From: Cephalotus follicularis
Taxonomy: Eukaryota; Streptophyta; Magnoliopsida; Oxalidales; Cephalotaceae
Direction of reading: 5' to 3'
DNA length: 64,000 nucleotides
NCBI GenBank assembly: GCA_001972305.1
Contig: BDDD01000372.1
Coordinates: 211,237-275,236 of the forward strand
In this document: in pieces, positions 23,431-34,426 of the stretch
Layout of the letters: every line of letters starts with the position of its first letter
Position numbering within the stretch: the stretch's first letter is position 1
Position numbers and translations under genes: made by a program
The notes under the pieces: model-generated
The model's database searches: none
What the model was told of the DNA's origin: nothing
The model's input: only the letters and a program-made list of their open reading frames with translations

Positions 23431-24194
23431 CTTAAAGCAGTTTTTATATCTTGAATCTCTATGTGATTATCAATGTTGACATGCTACAACTCCAAAAAGA
23501 ATGAAAGTATATAAGAAGCAACAAAATAAGCGATGATAGAACTATGAAGCGATGTCATAAAATAATAATCACACTTGCAGAGTTTTAAATAGAGAAATCC
23601 AAAAAAAAGGACAATAATTGAATAAATCATACTTTAGTTTTATTATCTATATTCAAACAGTATTAGCATAAATTAATTATGATTATAATAACACAAAAAA
23701 AATAGAAAAAGAGAAGGTGGGTTGGATATAAGATTCTCTTTGCTTTATTTACTATACTTTTTATATCTCATAATTAAAGAATGAAACAAAAATAACAACA
23801 CTCATGCATGCCTCGACTCAATTTTGAAAACTTCTCGTTTGATATCATTGTCAATATCTCTTATTTTTTGAGAAAGAGAGTGAAATAAGGGAGAAATCAA
23901 TTGAGAAAGAGAGTAAAAGATTAAAAATATAAATTAAAAGAAGAAAGGGGGAAGAAACTTACTGATGCGTTTTCGAAAATATTTACTGTCGGTGGCTTTA
24001 TCTGACCAACAAAACTCTACAAGTAAGGGAGAGAACGAGAGAATTTGTTTTACAGGGAACAGTAAGAGATAAAGCTAATGTTTTAAACGGTTTAAGAATT
24101 TATTTATTTTTTTTTTAAAAAGAAAGAATAAAGTTATCCAATAGAGGATCCTATTTGCCTAAGTTCTTTCTTTTTACTTCACATTAACGTCATC
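23431..24194. other. AT-rich DNA between element A and the right inverted repeat
   Basis: No coding similarity is seen. By position it should be the right-hand part of the split FAR1/Mutator-like element, which would be its 5' side if the transposase remnant at 6642-7350 is in its original orientation. Purine-rich stretches (GAGAAAGAGAG) occur near 23860-23960. Confidence 0.4.
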
Positions 24195-24238
24195 AATCGC
24201 TCTATATTAATCTAACTTTTTTATGATTAGGTTTTATC
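24195..24238 (-). repeat. Right copy of the inverted repeat paired with 6630-6673
   Basis: About 41 of 44 positions match the reverse complement of 6630-6673. Its inner neighbour TTCACATTAACGTC also pairs with the inner neighbour of the left copy. It marks the far side of the DNA transposon into which element A jumped. Confidence 0.5.
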
Positions 24239-24716
24239 ATTTGTGTTCTTAAATGACAAATAAAATAGACACTTTAGGTCCCCTCTATGTTCACAAAACT
24301 AGTGTTCCCACAACACACATAAATAGAAATACATAACGGAAAAATAAAAATTATACCATAATTTTAATAAAACACAATAGAAATAAAGATGAGAAATAAA
24401 ATACACCCCTAATGACTATATCCCCTCCTCTGTCTGTTATGGTACTTCGGATCATATGGAACCGCTTGCCCATTAATGAAGGGTTCTCCTCCATATTCTT
24501 TGTTCTCGGCATCCATGTAAGAATCAGGAAGAACCCACACAACTCCAGGTAATTCTTTAAGCTTGTGCGAAAGCTCTTCAGTGACAAGAGCTCCAAATGC
24601 ATATAAGTATGGCCTATGTGAATCTGAATCTATCTTCATCCTAGCTTCTTCCTCGCTGCCAATAACTTGAGCTAGGGTTTTGACATATATATCGATCATC
24701 TCATCTTTGTTGGGAC

Positions 24717-25610
24717 CATGGTTGTCAGGATCGCGATCCGGATCGTAGGATCGTACGATCCTACGATCCTAGATCATCAAAACGATCCGGATCGCATACT
24801 GAATCGTAAATACGGTAGGATCGTTGTAGGATCGGGTGGAATCGGTGGAATCGTGTAGGATCGGGTGGGATCGTTGTAGGATCGGGTGGGATCGTAAACA
24901 CGTTACAAAATATGAAATTGGGTTGTTTGGGCTGGTTATTTTTATATGTTGGGCCTTAAATACTTAAATGAAAATTTTAATTTCTTTAATTTAGGTTCTA
25001 CCAGGGATTTTGAGCTTCAGGATGTGGAGATTCATGAAGCTGATGATAATGCTACCAATGTGCCATTTAATCATTCAAGATATGTAGATCTAGATATGGA
25101 TGATTTTGGTATGGGTGATAAAGAGGATAATGATGAAGAATATGCTGATGATGATATTGATGATGATGTCAATGAACATACTATTGTTGGGGATGACTTG
25201 GATGAATACACTGGCTCTCGCGAAATTAGTGATGAATGATAAGCGGTAGTGATGTTTGGCAACTAAGCATTGATGTTGTGATAATTATATTTAACATGAT
25301 GTATTAGTAATTTGTAAACTTTTTATAGTACACTTGAGAAAACCTTGATTAGACATATATTTGGTATCAAGTACTTGAACTTTTTATGTGGTGTTTAGTT
25401 AAAATGATTTGTTATGAAGTTGATTGAGTTTTAGTTGTTTCTTTTTGTTATTTTTTTATGTTTAATTTATGTTCTTGTATTTTTAATTGCACTATTGTGA
25501 GGTTTTTTTTACCTGATTTGTAGGATCTTACGATCCCCGATCCGATCCTACGATCCCGATCCTACCCTCCCTTATCGATCCTAGGTGGGATCCCGATCCT
25601 GACAACCTTG
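24717..25610 (+). mobile_element. hAT-type non-autonomous transposon (894 bp) inside the MORF copy
   Basis: The ends are CATGGTTGTCAGGATCG and, inverted, CAAGGTTGTCAGGATCG. They are flanked by the perfect 8-bp duplication GTTGGGAC at 24709-24716 and 25611-25618. An 8-bp duplication with CA-starting short inverted repeats is characteristic of hAT elements. Both subterminal regions are packed with GGATCG/CGATCC repeats, including a perfect 30-bp palindrome at 24740-24769. A short acidic ORF (24946-25239) lies inside. The element is too short for a transposase, so it is non-autonomous and was presumably moved in trans. Confidence 0.85.
24946..25239 (+). pseudogene. Acidic C-terminal tail ORF in the hAT element
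   Basis: The ORF has 97 codons. The later two thirds are very acidic (DLDMDDFGMGDKEDNDEE, then DDDIDDDVNE). A splice-acceptor-like TTTAATTTAG precedes GTTCTACCAGGG at about 24994, so the true coding part may begin there as a last exon. Acidic tails of this sort occur at the C-terminal end of some plant BED-finger hAT transposases. I infer that it is what remains of the parent transposase after internal deletion; no catalytic or dimerisation motif is left. Confidence 0.4.
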
Positions 25611-25894
25611 GTTGGGACAACCAACCAGTGCTTGAAATCGCATCCATCGTCCAAAATCGGTTCCTTCCATGGCCCGTTCGGATCGCTTAGCAAGGACGAT
25701 ATCGAACTCATCGAGAACTATTAGATAGGGTGACCCGACAAGCCATTGGATGGGCTTTTGGACCTATTCTTGTGTATGAACAGTCTTTTTCTATATATAT
25801 ATGACATGTGCTATTTTTGAATATATTAATATTGACAAAATCACTTGTGTTTAATCTTATAATTGAAGTAAATTAAAATAAATCTACTTACACT

Positions 25895-27642
25895 TGTGAT
25901 GCCCGGACATAAGGTTGGATGCCAAGCATGGAGGCAATGGGATTGGTTACCTTACTCCTTATGTCAGATTAGTTCCAAGTCATAGGTTCACTTTGTGGGC
26001 ATTAGTGAACCAGATAGACTTGCGCGCATGTTTCCTGCTTCCAGAATGGGAGGATGGATAATCTCATTACCATCTGAGTTGGACACTAGAAAAAATGGGG
26101 AGCGCACGTTGGAGCGTGTACACTGAACAGGACCCGCGTGGAAACACTATTAGGATAGTCGCTATTCAAGTGTCAATAGTGAGTTCCACTTGTTGCGGTT
26201 GTGTATAAGTGTTGGACACTTAGCGAGTTCAGGGAACTCGTCTGATCCTTTGACCTGAGCGACTGCTCTATGTTGTATGGAGACTATCATACTTTGATCT
26301 CCATCTTACCCAGTTCTTTCGAGGAGCTGGCAAACGGATGGTTTTTGGGCATGATCGAATCTATACGAATATAAGCGAGTGTGCAACATGGGATCGTCAC
26401 ACCTGAGCGAAGGTGATAGGCTCTAAACTAGTATGATTGTACTTTGGACTTATGAAATCCTTGGCCAAGGTTGAGGTGGACTGAAAATTGGATTTCTGGA
26501 GAGTCTACCAAAGGTCCTAGTAATGATCAGATATTTTAGTAACTGAGATAAAACTAGAGTTGACACAATTCCTTACTCTAGACCTTAGTCGGGGCCAAGT
26601 ATGACGAAAGATTATAGTACGCGCGAACCGACGACTGTTGGGGTCCCTACCCGATGATGATATCTTTATAAATATGTTGGACATATTTAAGTCTTGGTGA
26701 AACTTATAATGATCATATATCAGTTTGGTGGATTTTATGAGGTGTGTTGCCATTAGATGATAACACATGTAATTACCTCATTTGATCTTACCAAATTAAT
26801 AAATGAAGGGAAATGAAAAATCACTAAAAATATGTTGGACACATTTAAGTGATTATTGTTTATTTCTTGGAGAAGTTAACACATGGTTTTAAGTGCTTTC
26901 ATGATATAGGGCATGTGGCATGCCATTAACTAAGTTAGACTTAAGTTATAATATCAAATTAAGCCAATAAAAGCCAATAGAAGAGAGAAAAACGGGATTG
27001 ACATGTTGAAGCTTCTTGAACAAGCCATGATGAAGCTTCTTGAACAAGCCATTCCAAACTTCTTGAACAAGCCATGATCAAGCTTCTTAAAGAAGCCATT
27101 TCCAAGCTTATTAAAGAAGTTATTTCCAAGCTTCTTAAAGAAGCCAATTTTGAGTTATAAAAGGGAGAACAAAGAGAAAGAAATGTTGGTTGTTATGTTG
27201 TTGGTTGTTCTTCATTTTCTCTCTTGAGATTCCATGAAAGGCTAAGCTTGGAGTTTTAGCTTTTCTCTCAAATCCCTTCTTTGATTATATTCACCAAGCA
27301 AGGAGCTACCTAGGGTGAAATTTAAACCTCCCTTTGTTAGTTCTCTATAAGTTTAAAGAAAGTTAGTGGCTGCCAAAGTTTGAGGAAGGAGAAGCAATCA
27401 TCTTGGAGGTGAAAGGAAATCTACCCAAGCTAGTTTGTGGCAAAGAGAATGAGCCATCATACTTGGTATGTTCTCAAAGCCTCTTTGTAGAATTGAACAT
27501 CACAAATGCATGTTTTAGTGATGTAAATTTGATTATGAATTGTTGTGGGTGTTCCTTGGTGTGATGTATGTTAGAATTGGATATATTTTACAATGGTGTA
27601 AAGGGTTTATGATTTCGCTGCGTTAAAAATTTTAAAATTACA
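25895..27642 (+). mobile_element. Probable LTR-like transposon fragment, non-coding
   Basis: This 1.75-kb stretch starts TGTGATGCCCGGACATAAGG and ends near TTTCGCTGCGTTAAAAATTTTAAAATTACA. The start and the CGCTGCG-near-end signature resemble long LTRs of chromovirus-type gypsy elements. It is higher in GC than its flanks and has no protein similarity. It contains TGTTGGACA(T/C)ATTTAAGT twice (26675 and 26834) and a 24-bp minisatellite at 27008-27147. I could not find a target duplication at these ends, so boundaries and class are tentative. Confidence 0.35.
27008..27147. repeat. Minisatellite, about 24-bp unit, six copies
   Basis: The unit is roughly GAAGCTTCTTGAACAAGCCA, with an inverted-complementary core (AAGCTTCTT with AAGAAGC). 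Copies start near 27008, 27032, 27056, 27079, 27103 and 27127. The later copies have TAAAGAAGCC instead of GAACAAGCC. The unit length is a multiple of three, but the array is not part of a convincing ORF. Confidence 0.8.
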
Positions 27643-27803
27643 CCCTTGGCACCCTATGCCCGATTCTGACTCCGGGGATGATACACCATATCCCAACAAG
27701 AACCTCGCTGCCACCCTCAATGTCGAAAAACTAGGCTTTCTGAAACTTGCAATGGCAAGAGGGTGGAGGCAGACGCGGTGGAGTTGAGTTAGGTACGAAG
27801 TCT

Positions 27804-27852
<49 letters not shown>

Positions 27853-27940
27853 GGCGAGGCACTGGGGTGGTGGCAAAGGTGTGAGAGAAGAGAGAGGTTA
27901 GGGTTAAGGTCTTGGTAATTGTGATGGTGGGCTTGGTGAG
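27643..27940. other. Unassigned DNA with (AG)n microsatellite
   Basis: An AG repeat of about 44 bp fills 27807-27850. The preceding 120 bp is open on the plus strand (PDSDSGDDTPYPNKNLAATL), but I do not recognise it. No gene is assigned. Confidence 0.5.
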
Positions 27941-27948
27941 GAGAGAGC

Positions 27949-28573
27949 TAGGGATGGCAATTATATTCGTTAAAATCAGTATTCGACCCTACCCGCCTCG
28001 TACGGAGAGGGGATTACCTACAAGGGATGGGGACGGGGATGAGACGGAGAATTTTAAAGGTATCCGACAACGGGGACGGGGAGGGTACGAATATAGCTTG
28101 TCATCCTACCCTCCCCGACCCTGACCGTACCTTCTCTGTACCTATTTTTTTTTAGATATCAGTATATTACTATTATTGATATGCAGTGCAGTCATGAGCC
28201 ACAGTCTTTAAATCTCTATTTCCTTTCCTTATGATTGTTGAATCAATGAACGTCATCACCACTCTTCAGGTAATATATTTAATCTCATAGATTGTCAAAA
28301 TTAGTTTCAAACTTATGATGCCCTCTTGCTGGATACCCACAATTTTTTTAAAGCATTATGTTTGTTTTATATTATTGAGTATTGTAATATGAAAATAGAA
28401 AATTTTCTCTATGTACGGGAAGGGTACGGGTATCAATAAGTTTGTGCGGAGACGAAGACGGTGATCTTTAACAATACCTGAACGGGTATAAGGAGGGTAA
28501 GAGGAAAATAAAAAACGGGGACAAGGACGGAGACTATGGTATTCGTACCCGACCCTCCCCATTGCCATCCTTA
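27949..28573. mobile_element. hAT-type MITE 1 (625 bp)
   Basis: The ends are TAGGGATGGCAATTA and CATTGCCATCCTTA, and the 8-bp target duplication GAGAGAGC flanks it at 27941-27948 and 28574-28581. Subterminal GGGGACGGGG and GGGTACGGGTA stretches, with their complements, are typical of this family. It has no coding capacity. A relative is at 56206-56531. Confidence 0.88.
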
Positions 28574-28581
28574 GAGAGAGC

Positions 28582-30177
28582 AAGAGTAGTCGCTATTATC
28601 TTTTTGAGAAACCTAAAGCTGTTAAGTTTTAGGTTTAACCTTATCATTTGTTTGCATTAGGAAAGTGAGTAAGAGGTTAAAAAAATGGGCAAAAGAGTAG
28701 GATTCTAAATAGCTGTTTAAAACTTAAATCAAAACTAAACTTCTTTGAGTATATCCGATTTTTTATGGATTCTTCGTATGAAAATACTTATTATGGGCTA
28801 ATATTGCACCAAATATAAGTATATAATTATCTTAATTATCATGCTTATCATTAATATTTTTTAAATATAATCGCATATCTCTAAATATTATATTGAATAA
28901 GATAATATTTTATTCTTTACGAGTAAATTATAAAATGGTTAATTTTTTTTTTTTGGAAATGAAATAGTTAAAAATATTTAATTGACTTAAAAATTTACAT
29001 ACGTGATCTACATAAATAGATCACCAAATTCATCGGTTGAATTTGAAAAATACTATTCATAAGTAAGGTAATTATGATGATTACATATTTAAGTTGAGTG
29101 TAATATCATCTCATAATAGATACTCTTCATATATATATATATATATAGTACTTAGTCATTTTAATAACCATATTTGTAATTAATACTTTTCAAATAAAAC
29201 CGTTAAATTTAATGTTTTATATGTATTATATATATATATATATATATAACTTAGATACTTAGTCATTTTAATAACCATATTTGTAATTAATACTTTTCAA
29301 TTAAAACCGTTAAATTTAATGTTTATATGTATTATGTATTTGATATTCCATATATTTAGATCTTACCCGCGTTTGTGAATATTGACCAACCAAATAAAAT
29401 TTGGACCAGTATCTAGTGCATTTTATGTCATTTTCTAAGGCATATCAAAAGGTTTTCTATTTGCCCCAATTAGTAGTTACTAATAGACAAGTCTAATAAT
29501 GATCTAACATTGCATGGCTCTTGTACGATAATGGACACTTCAAAATAGAATTTAGATGCATCATTTAGCTCATCTCTAATATTTGTTGTCAGGCACGATA
29601 GTTAAGGACACATGTCATATCTTGTACAGAGATTAAAAAGAAAAAAGAAAAAATAATTTACTTAGTAACAATTAACGTAGAGTACTGAATTATCATGCAA
29701 ATTTTCTAAGAGTAGTGATACAAAATCCATGCATTTTCGACGCAAATGCTCATTCTAGAAAAAAAAGAAAAAAACAGTTACAAATTGCATTCACTTATTG
29801 ATTACGAACAAATAACACCAATGAAAATACGATTTCAACATCAATTTCAAAATGATATACTACAAAATATTGAATTATTGCACATCCATTTTCAATTGTG
29901 GCATGCTGACATAAAACGGTGATTGCTCTCTTGTAAAGCCTTCTCAAGACAACCAACCCAACCACCATTATGTAACATTATGCCTACAATAGATAGCTTC
30001 TTGACCTGTAGAAGAAAATCAAATTCAAAAGAGTATTAATAAGAGTAACACAAACATAAAGTTGGCAAGTAGGAAGGCTGTCAGTTTGGAGGAATTCAGC
30101 AACAGCAGACTAAACAGAACATGAGTTGGGTGAAGTAAGACATTAAAACCTGACACAGAATGCAATTGAGAGATCCA
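28582..30177. other. AT-rich spacer and RPN10 3' flank
   Basis: A stretch near 28630-28700 (TTGCATTAGGAAAGTGAG ... AAAAGAGT) is similar, inverted, to 6545-6640. A roughly 107-bp unit is tandemly duplicated at about 29149-29360, with an (AT)n spacer between (TACTTAGTCATTTTAATAAC starts each copy). The last 200-300 bases would be the 3' UTR of the minus-strand RPN10 gene. Confidence 0.55.
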
Positions 30178-33100
30178 TCACTTCTTCTCATTTGGTGATT
30201 TGTCATTTTCATCCTTCTCTTGGGGCTACGAACAGAATGAAATCAGAAGCAAAGGAAATCACCAAACATTTATCAGATTCAAGCACTTTGTACATGAATG
30301 GTCATATACTGCACGCTTTCAATCTTTTCGAATATATACCTGCCCTACCAAGAATTTTGTAAAACTCACCTCAGACTGGCTTTGCATGGAAGCTAGCAAA
30401 TCTTTAACTGAAGGATCATTTGGATCAACCCCTGGAAGCTGTAGAACATTGAACTACATAAAGGTGCAAAGCTAGAAAAATAACATTTTGCTTTTATTTT
30501 CTCAGTTGAAGGAGAGTAAAATGAGTACTATAATATGTAATAGAACTTACCGATGCAAGAATGGACGATACAAAAGACTGATCTGCCAACAACTTACTCA
30601 TGTCTGTCTGGTTTTCTGAATCTTTTGTATTGTCCTGCACAGACAACTGAAGAGCTGCATCCACCAGAGAATAGGGAATTTCATCAGCATATACAACTCA
30701 AGAAGATACCCAGGCATTGCCAACCAAGTGACCATAATAATGCCCAAAAGAGGCTGAAATGATTAAATAACCAGATAATAGTCGTTGCAGAGTATGATCT
30801 CCCAGTAACTGGGCAATTAGTGACTGGTAGAGACTAATTGACGATTTTAAATGAGGTTTAGAGCCAATTTTGATTACCATCTCCAACCAACACATGCAAC
30901 TTATCACATAATAAAATAAAGCATTATCATTGTCAGCACCACTTCTGAAATAAAATTATCCAAAGTAGGCAAAATATTTTAAAGTTACTAAATCAGCCGA
31001 GTGACGTAATTCAAGAACTTGGCCAATCGGCCAATCATAACATACTTACCAGAAAAAGTTTCTAGTTGTAAATGAATAAGCACATAATAGAACATACTAC
31101 ATCCACCCAAATATAATGGAAATTGGCTCACTGAACATAAAGAATAACCTAGGGCCAACTCTGGATCATCGGCAGCTGCCTCTGTCATGTCTGTGTCTCG
31201 CATATCATGACCACTAGCAGGTTCATCCATTGACATTGCAAGGGCTTGCTGCAGCAGAGAATTTTCCTCATCCTGTTAAGACTTCACAATCAATTCCAAT
31301 AGGAGTTTCCATAATCAATGCTATGAGTCAATCACAAGAAGCTATAAAAACATTAAAAAAAAAAAGGGATAATAGGAGATATAAGTCTGTTTGATTGAGA
31401 TTATCTTCCTGATAAAAGCACAAATATTAGAGGAATACAGTCTCGAGATCCAACCTCACAAAAATTAGCTTACCGAATAACAATGGAAGCAAATGGTCAA
31501 GTATTTACTATAAGTTTAATTTTCAACTATCGATATATTAATGGATTAAAAGCAAGAAATATGTATATCTAAATTAAATGCAAACTGATAGCGCAATACA
31601 GTTAAAAGGAACAACTTCATCTGGGTAGGGAAAAAATTTTCAGAACTGTCTCTTAATTGAATAAAGTGCAAGGAACCGCACCTAACCCCCCCAAAAAAAT
31701 ATTTAATTCACATTTTATGCTATGTTCCCCGAGTAACCGAAGTGTAACACCACTACGAAGGATGTCAAATACAAATATGTGTACCATTATAGAGGGGTTA
31801 AGCACCACTAGTAAAAACAAGCAACATTGAAGGTTAAAAGCACAAAAGTAGACTAACTGTCAAATCGTTTGTCTTGTTGTCAGCTTCAGAAGCTGCAACA
31901 GTGGCATGTTCAGTCATAGTTGCGTTCTGTGAGCTGGAATCATGATCCCCTCCTTTTTCCTGTTTAGAAGCATCCTCCGCAGCTTTCTTGGCAGCTGCTT
32001 CTTGCCTGGCCCTCTCCTCTTCCATTGATACTCTAAGAGCAAGGGCCAACTCAGGATCTAGGTTGGGATCCACACCGAAATCAAAGCCAGATACACCACC
32101 AGCTGCAGCTGCCGCCGCCGCTGCAGCAAAACCACTTCCACCTTCCCCGTCCCCAGTAAAGATGGGTGTACTGCAATAGGATAGGCAATAGCTTAGATAT
32201 ATATATTTAAAACATTTACCTGCAAAGACGAAGATGAAATTGAAATCGTCCACCTTATAAGCACATCAGAGAGAGCATTTGAACCAGGAGGAACATGAGC
32301 AATGTGGCTGGTCTCATTATTATTCACAGCAGAAAGAAGGGCTTCCAGCTTCTCTGGCTTCCCATCATCTTCCTCACCAAAGTCAACAATGTCAAGCGCT
32401 ACACTATTCTTTTTCAACTTCTTCCCAATCATCTCTAGTAACTTCTTGTCATGTCTGATGGGACTGAAAAGATATAACATATTATGAGAATAATTACAGA
32501 CATGGATTATTAAATTGATAGATACCGTAGGATATACAGAACAAACCTTCCAGCAAAGATGATGATCCTTTGTTGCTGCTTTTTATTTTGGCGATGTTTA
32601 AGAGCCAACTGAGCCACCTGAATCCCGGCAGGCAGGTTCATCTCTCCACCAATTTCTAAACCTAAATAGAGAAGAAGAAAAAACTGGGGATACAACATCT
32701 GTGTACGGACACTAAAACGCAGATATGACCAGCAACCACAATAATCAAACCACAAAAATTGAGAGGAAAGGTATAAATCAGATACAGTTTGTTACATAGT
32801 GGTCATAGAAATTAGGGAGGAAGAACACTTGTATTTTGTGCTCATGGAGACACGAGCGGTACATTCCAGTTTAATAGAATAACATGGACATAATTCTCAA
32901 ATTCCAAGTCTCTGCCAGTTGAGAGGCATGAGTTTGAATAGCCTCGTTCCAAAGGGAGAAAATTAGAGCAAAATCAAGTATAGCCCAAAGACAAATTTAT
33001 AGGATGCATCTTAGTGAGGTGCGTGTTTTGGCCAAGGCAGTTAAAGGGAAAATTGGTCCCAAGGCCAATAGTGTGAAGTTATGCATCCCACAGGAGAATC

Positions 33101-34426
33101 CCGAAATGGACACTTATAACAGCTACTGATAACCAAAAAACCTCATGAATTATTAATCACCCAATATCACATCTACTCCTCACCAGTCACAAGCATAAAA
33201 ATCCATAACATGACTATAAAACACCAATAATATTCCACAGATCACCTAATAGTAGCGGGAAACAGGCATGTACGCAAAGGGTGTCAGCTATACATAATCA
33301 CATATCATGTCAGTTACTTCACAATCATCATTGTTTGAAAGCACTACATTTTTATTCTATGCTACAACTCATCCCACTTCCGCAGAGGTGTTTCAGAAGC
33401 TGTATAGCCATTATTATGTGATCCAAAATTCAAATGTTTCAGAGGAAAAGGAAACATACAATCACTCAAGCATGTGCTTTGCCCATTTGACATAAAATAC
33501 AATAAAAAACCAAACCGAGATCAGCACAACTCATAAGTTTCTATTCACAACAGGAGACCTAAAAAGAGTTTTGAATCGTTTCTAATGTAGCCAATATCCA
33601 TTCGAACCCATTAGAAAGATGAACACACATTCGATTTCAGCCAGAAAAATTTCTCCCACCATTAGGCTTGTCCCAATCTTAAACAAGAAGGAAACCTAAA
33701 CTTTAAGAAAAAAAAAAGCAACTTGAAAAAGGTAGATGCAAATACCGTGCATGCAAGCTAAGATCTTGCCAAGATCACTGGTAGGAGTGACCAAAACACG
33801 AACACCTTTTCCTGCCATTGTTAGAACTCCCACTGTATTCTCTGGATTAGACTGCATAAATAAACCCATTTTTACATTCATTCAAAAAGTAGTCACCTAA
33901 TTATCTCTCTATTTTATAAGGAACAAAAAATATCACTTAAACATAATCAATTATCACACCACAAGCAATCACCACCAACAATAAACAATCACCAAAAACA
34001 ATAAGCAGGCGTATATACATACACAATTTGTATGCAGAAAACTGTTTACCATGATCAAGTAAACCCTAGAATGCAGCTCCAATACAAAAGCTCTAGAGCT
34101 AAGTTTGATTCAAAAGGCAAATACTTTAACTTAAATTGAGATACGAGAAATAATTAGACGCAAAAGTGAGAAACATTAAATCAAAGGTGACCTGGGTTTT
34201 AGCCCCGCAAATAAGATTAACAGCGTCGGCTTGAGCTTGAAATCTAGAGGGAGGGTAATCACCGTTGCGCATCCACTCCGAGTTATCGATGCAGATCATT
34301 GTCGCCTAATGAGAGGGATTAAAATTTGATTCAGCGTATTAGTTGACAATAATTAAGAGTGATTAAAGAGGTTTAATTCTTTAACGTGAAAGAGGGATTT
34401 AGGGTTTAATTTACCTCGAGAACCAT
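30178..34426 (-). CDS. RPN10: 26S proteasome regulatory subunit RPN10 (PSMD4 homologue), 10 exons, 404 aa
   Basis: Exons on the minus strand: 34415-34426, 34192-34305, 33746-33851, 32547-32661, 32254-32463, 31858-32170, 31149-31272, 30551-30654, 30370-30438 and 30178-30225. All are GT-AG, total 1215 nt, frame kept throughout. The N-terminal von Willebrand A domain (about residues 2-190) starts [20 protein letters not shown] and carries [21 protein letters not shown] glycine/alanine-rich linker follows. Then come three ubiquitin-interacting motifs, near residues 223-240 ([15 protein letters not shown]), 291-306 ([13 protein letters not shown]) and 325-340 ([14 protein letters not shown]). RPN10 is the ubiquitin receptor joining lid and base of the 19S particle; in plants it is tied to ABA signalling and autophagic turnover of proteasomes. 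The first coding exon is only 12 nt (MVLE). The gene looks intact. Confidence 0.97.

Larger units (their letters stand above)
24409..25711 (-). pseudogene. MORF/RIP-type organellar RNA-editing factor copy, split by a hAT element
   Basis: The 5' part (25619-25711, ATG at 25711) encodes WKEPILDDGCDFKHWLVV. The 3' part (24409-24708) encodes DEMIDIYVKTLAQVIGSEEEA, GALVTEELSHKLKELPGVVW and PDSYMDAENKEYGGEPFING, ending at a TAG at 24409. These are the hallmark motifs of the plant MORF (RIP) family, which aids C-to-U RNA editing in plastids and mitochondria through PPR proteins. The copy lacks an obvious targeting peptide and introns, and the two halves would be out of frame by one base even without the insertion. 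That points to a retrocopy or decayed paralogue, not a working gene. The 8-bp target duplication GTTGGGAC flanks the insertion. Confidence 0.82.

Noticed and set aside
25895..27642. Full LTR retrotransposon
   Set aside because: No coding domain, no second LTR and no target duplication could be found, so it is listed only as a tentative LTR-like fragment.
32193..32755. ORFs overlapping RPN10 exons as separate small proteins
   Set aside because: Each is an exon read through into an intron; the exons join in frame into one 404-aa protein.
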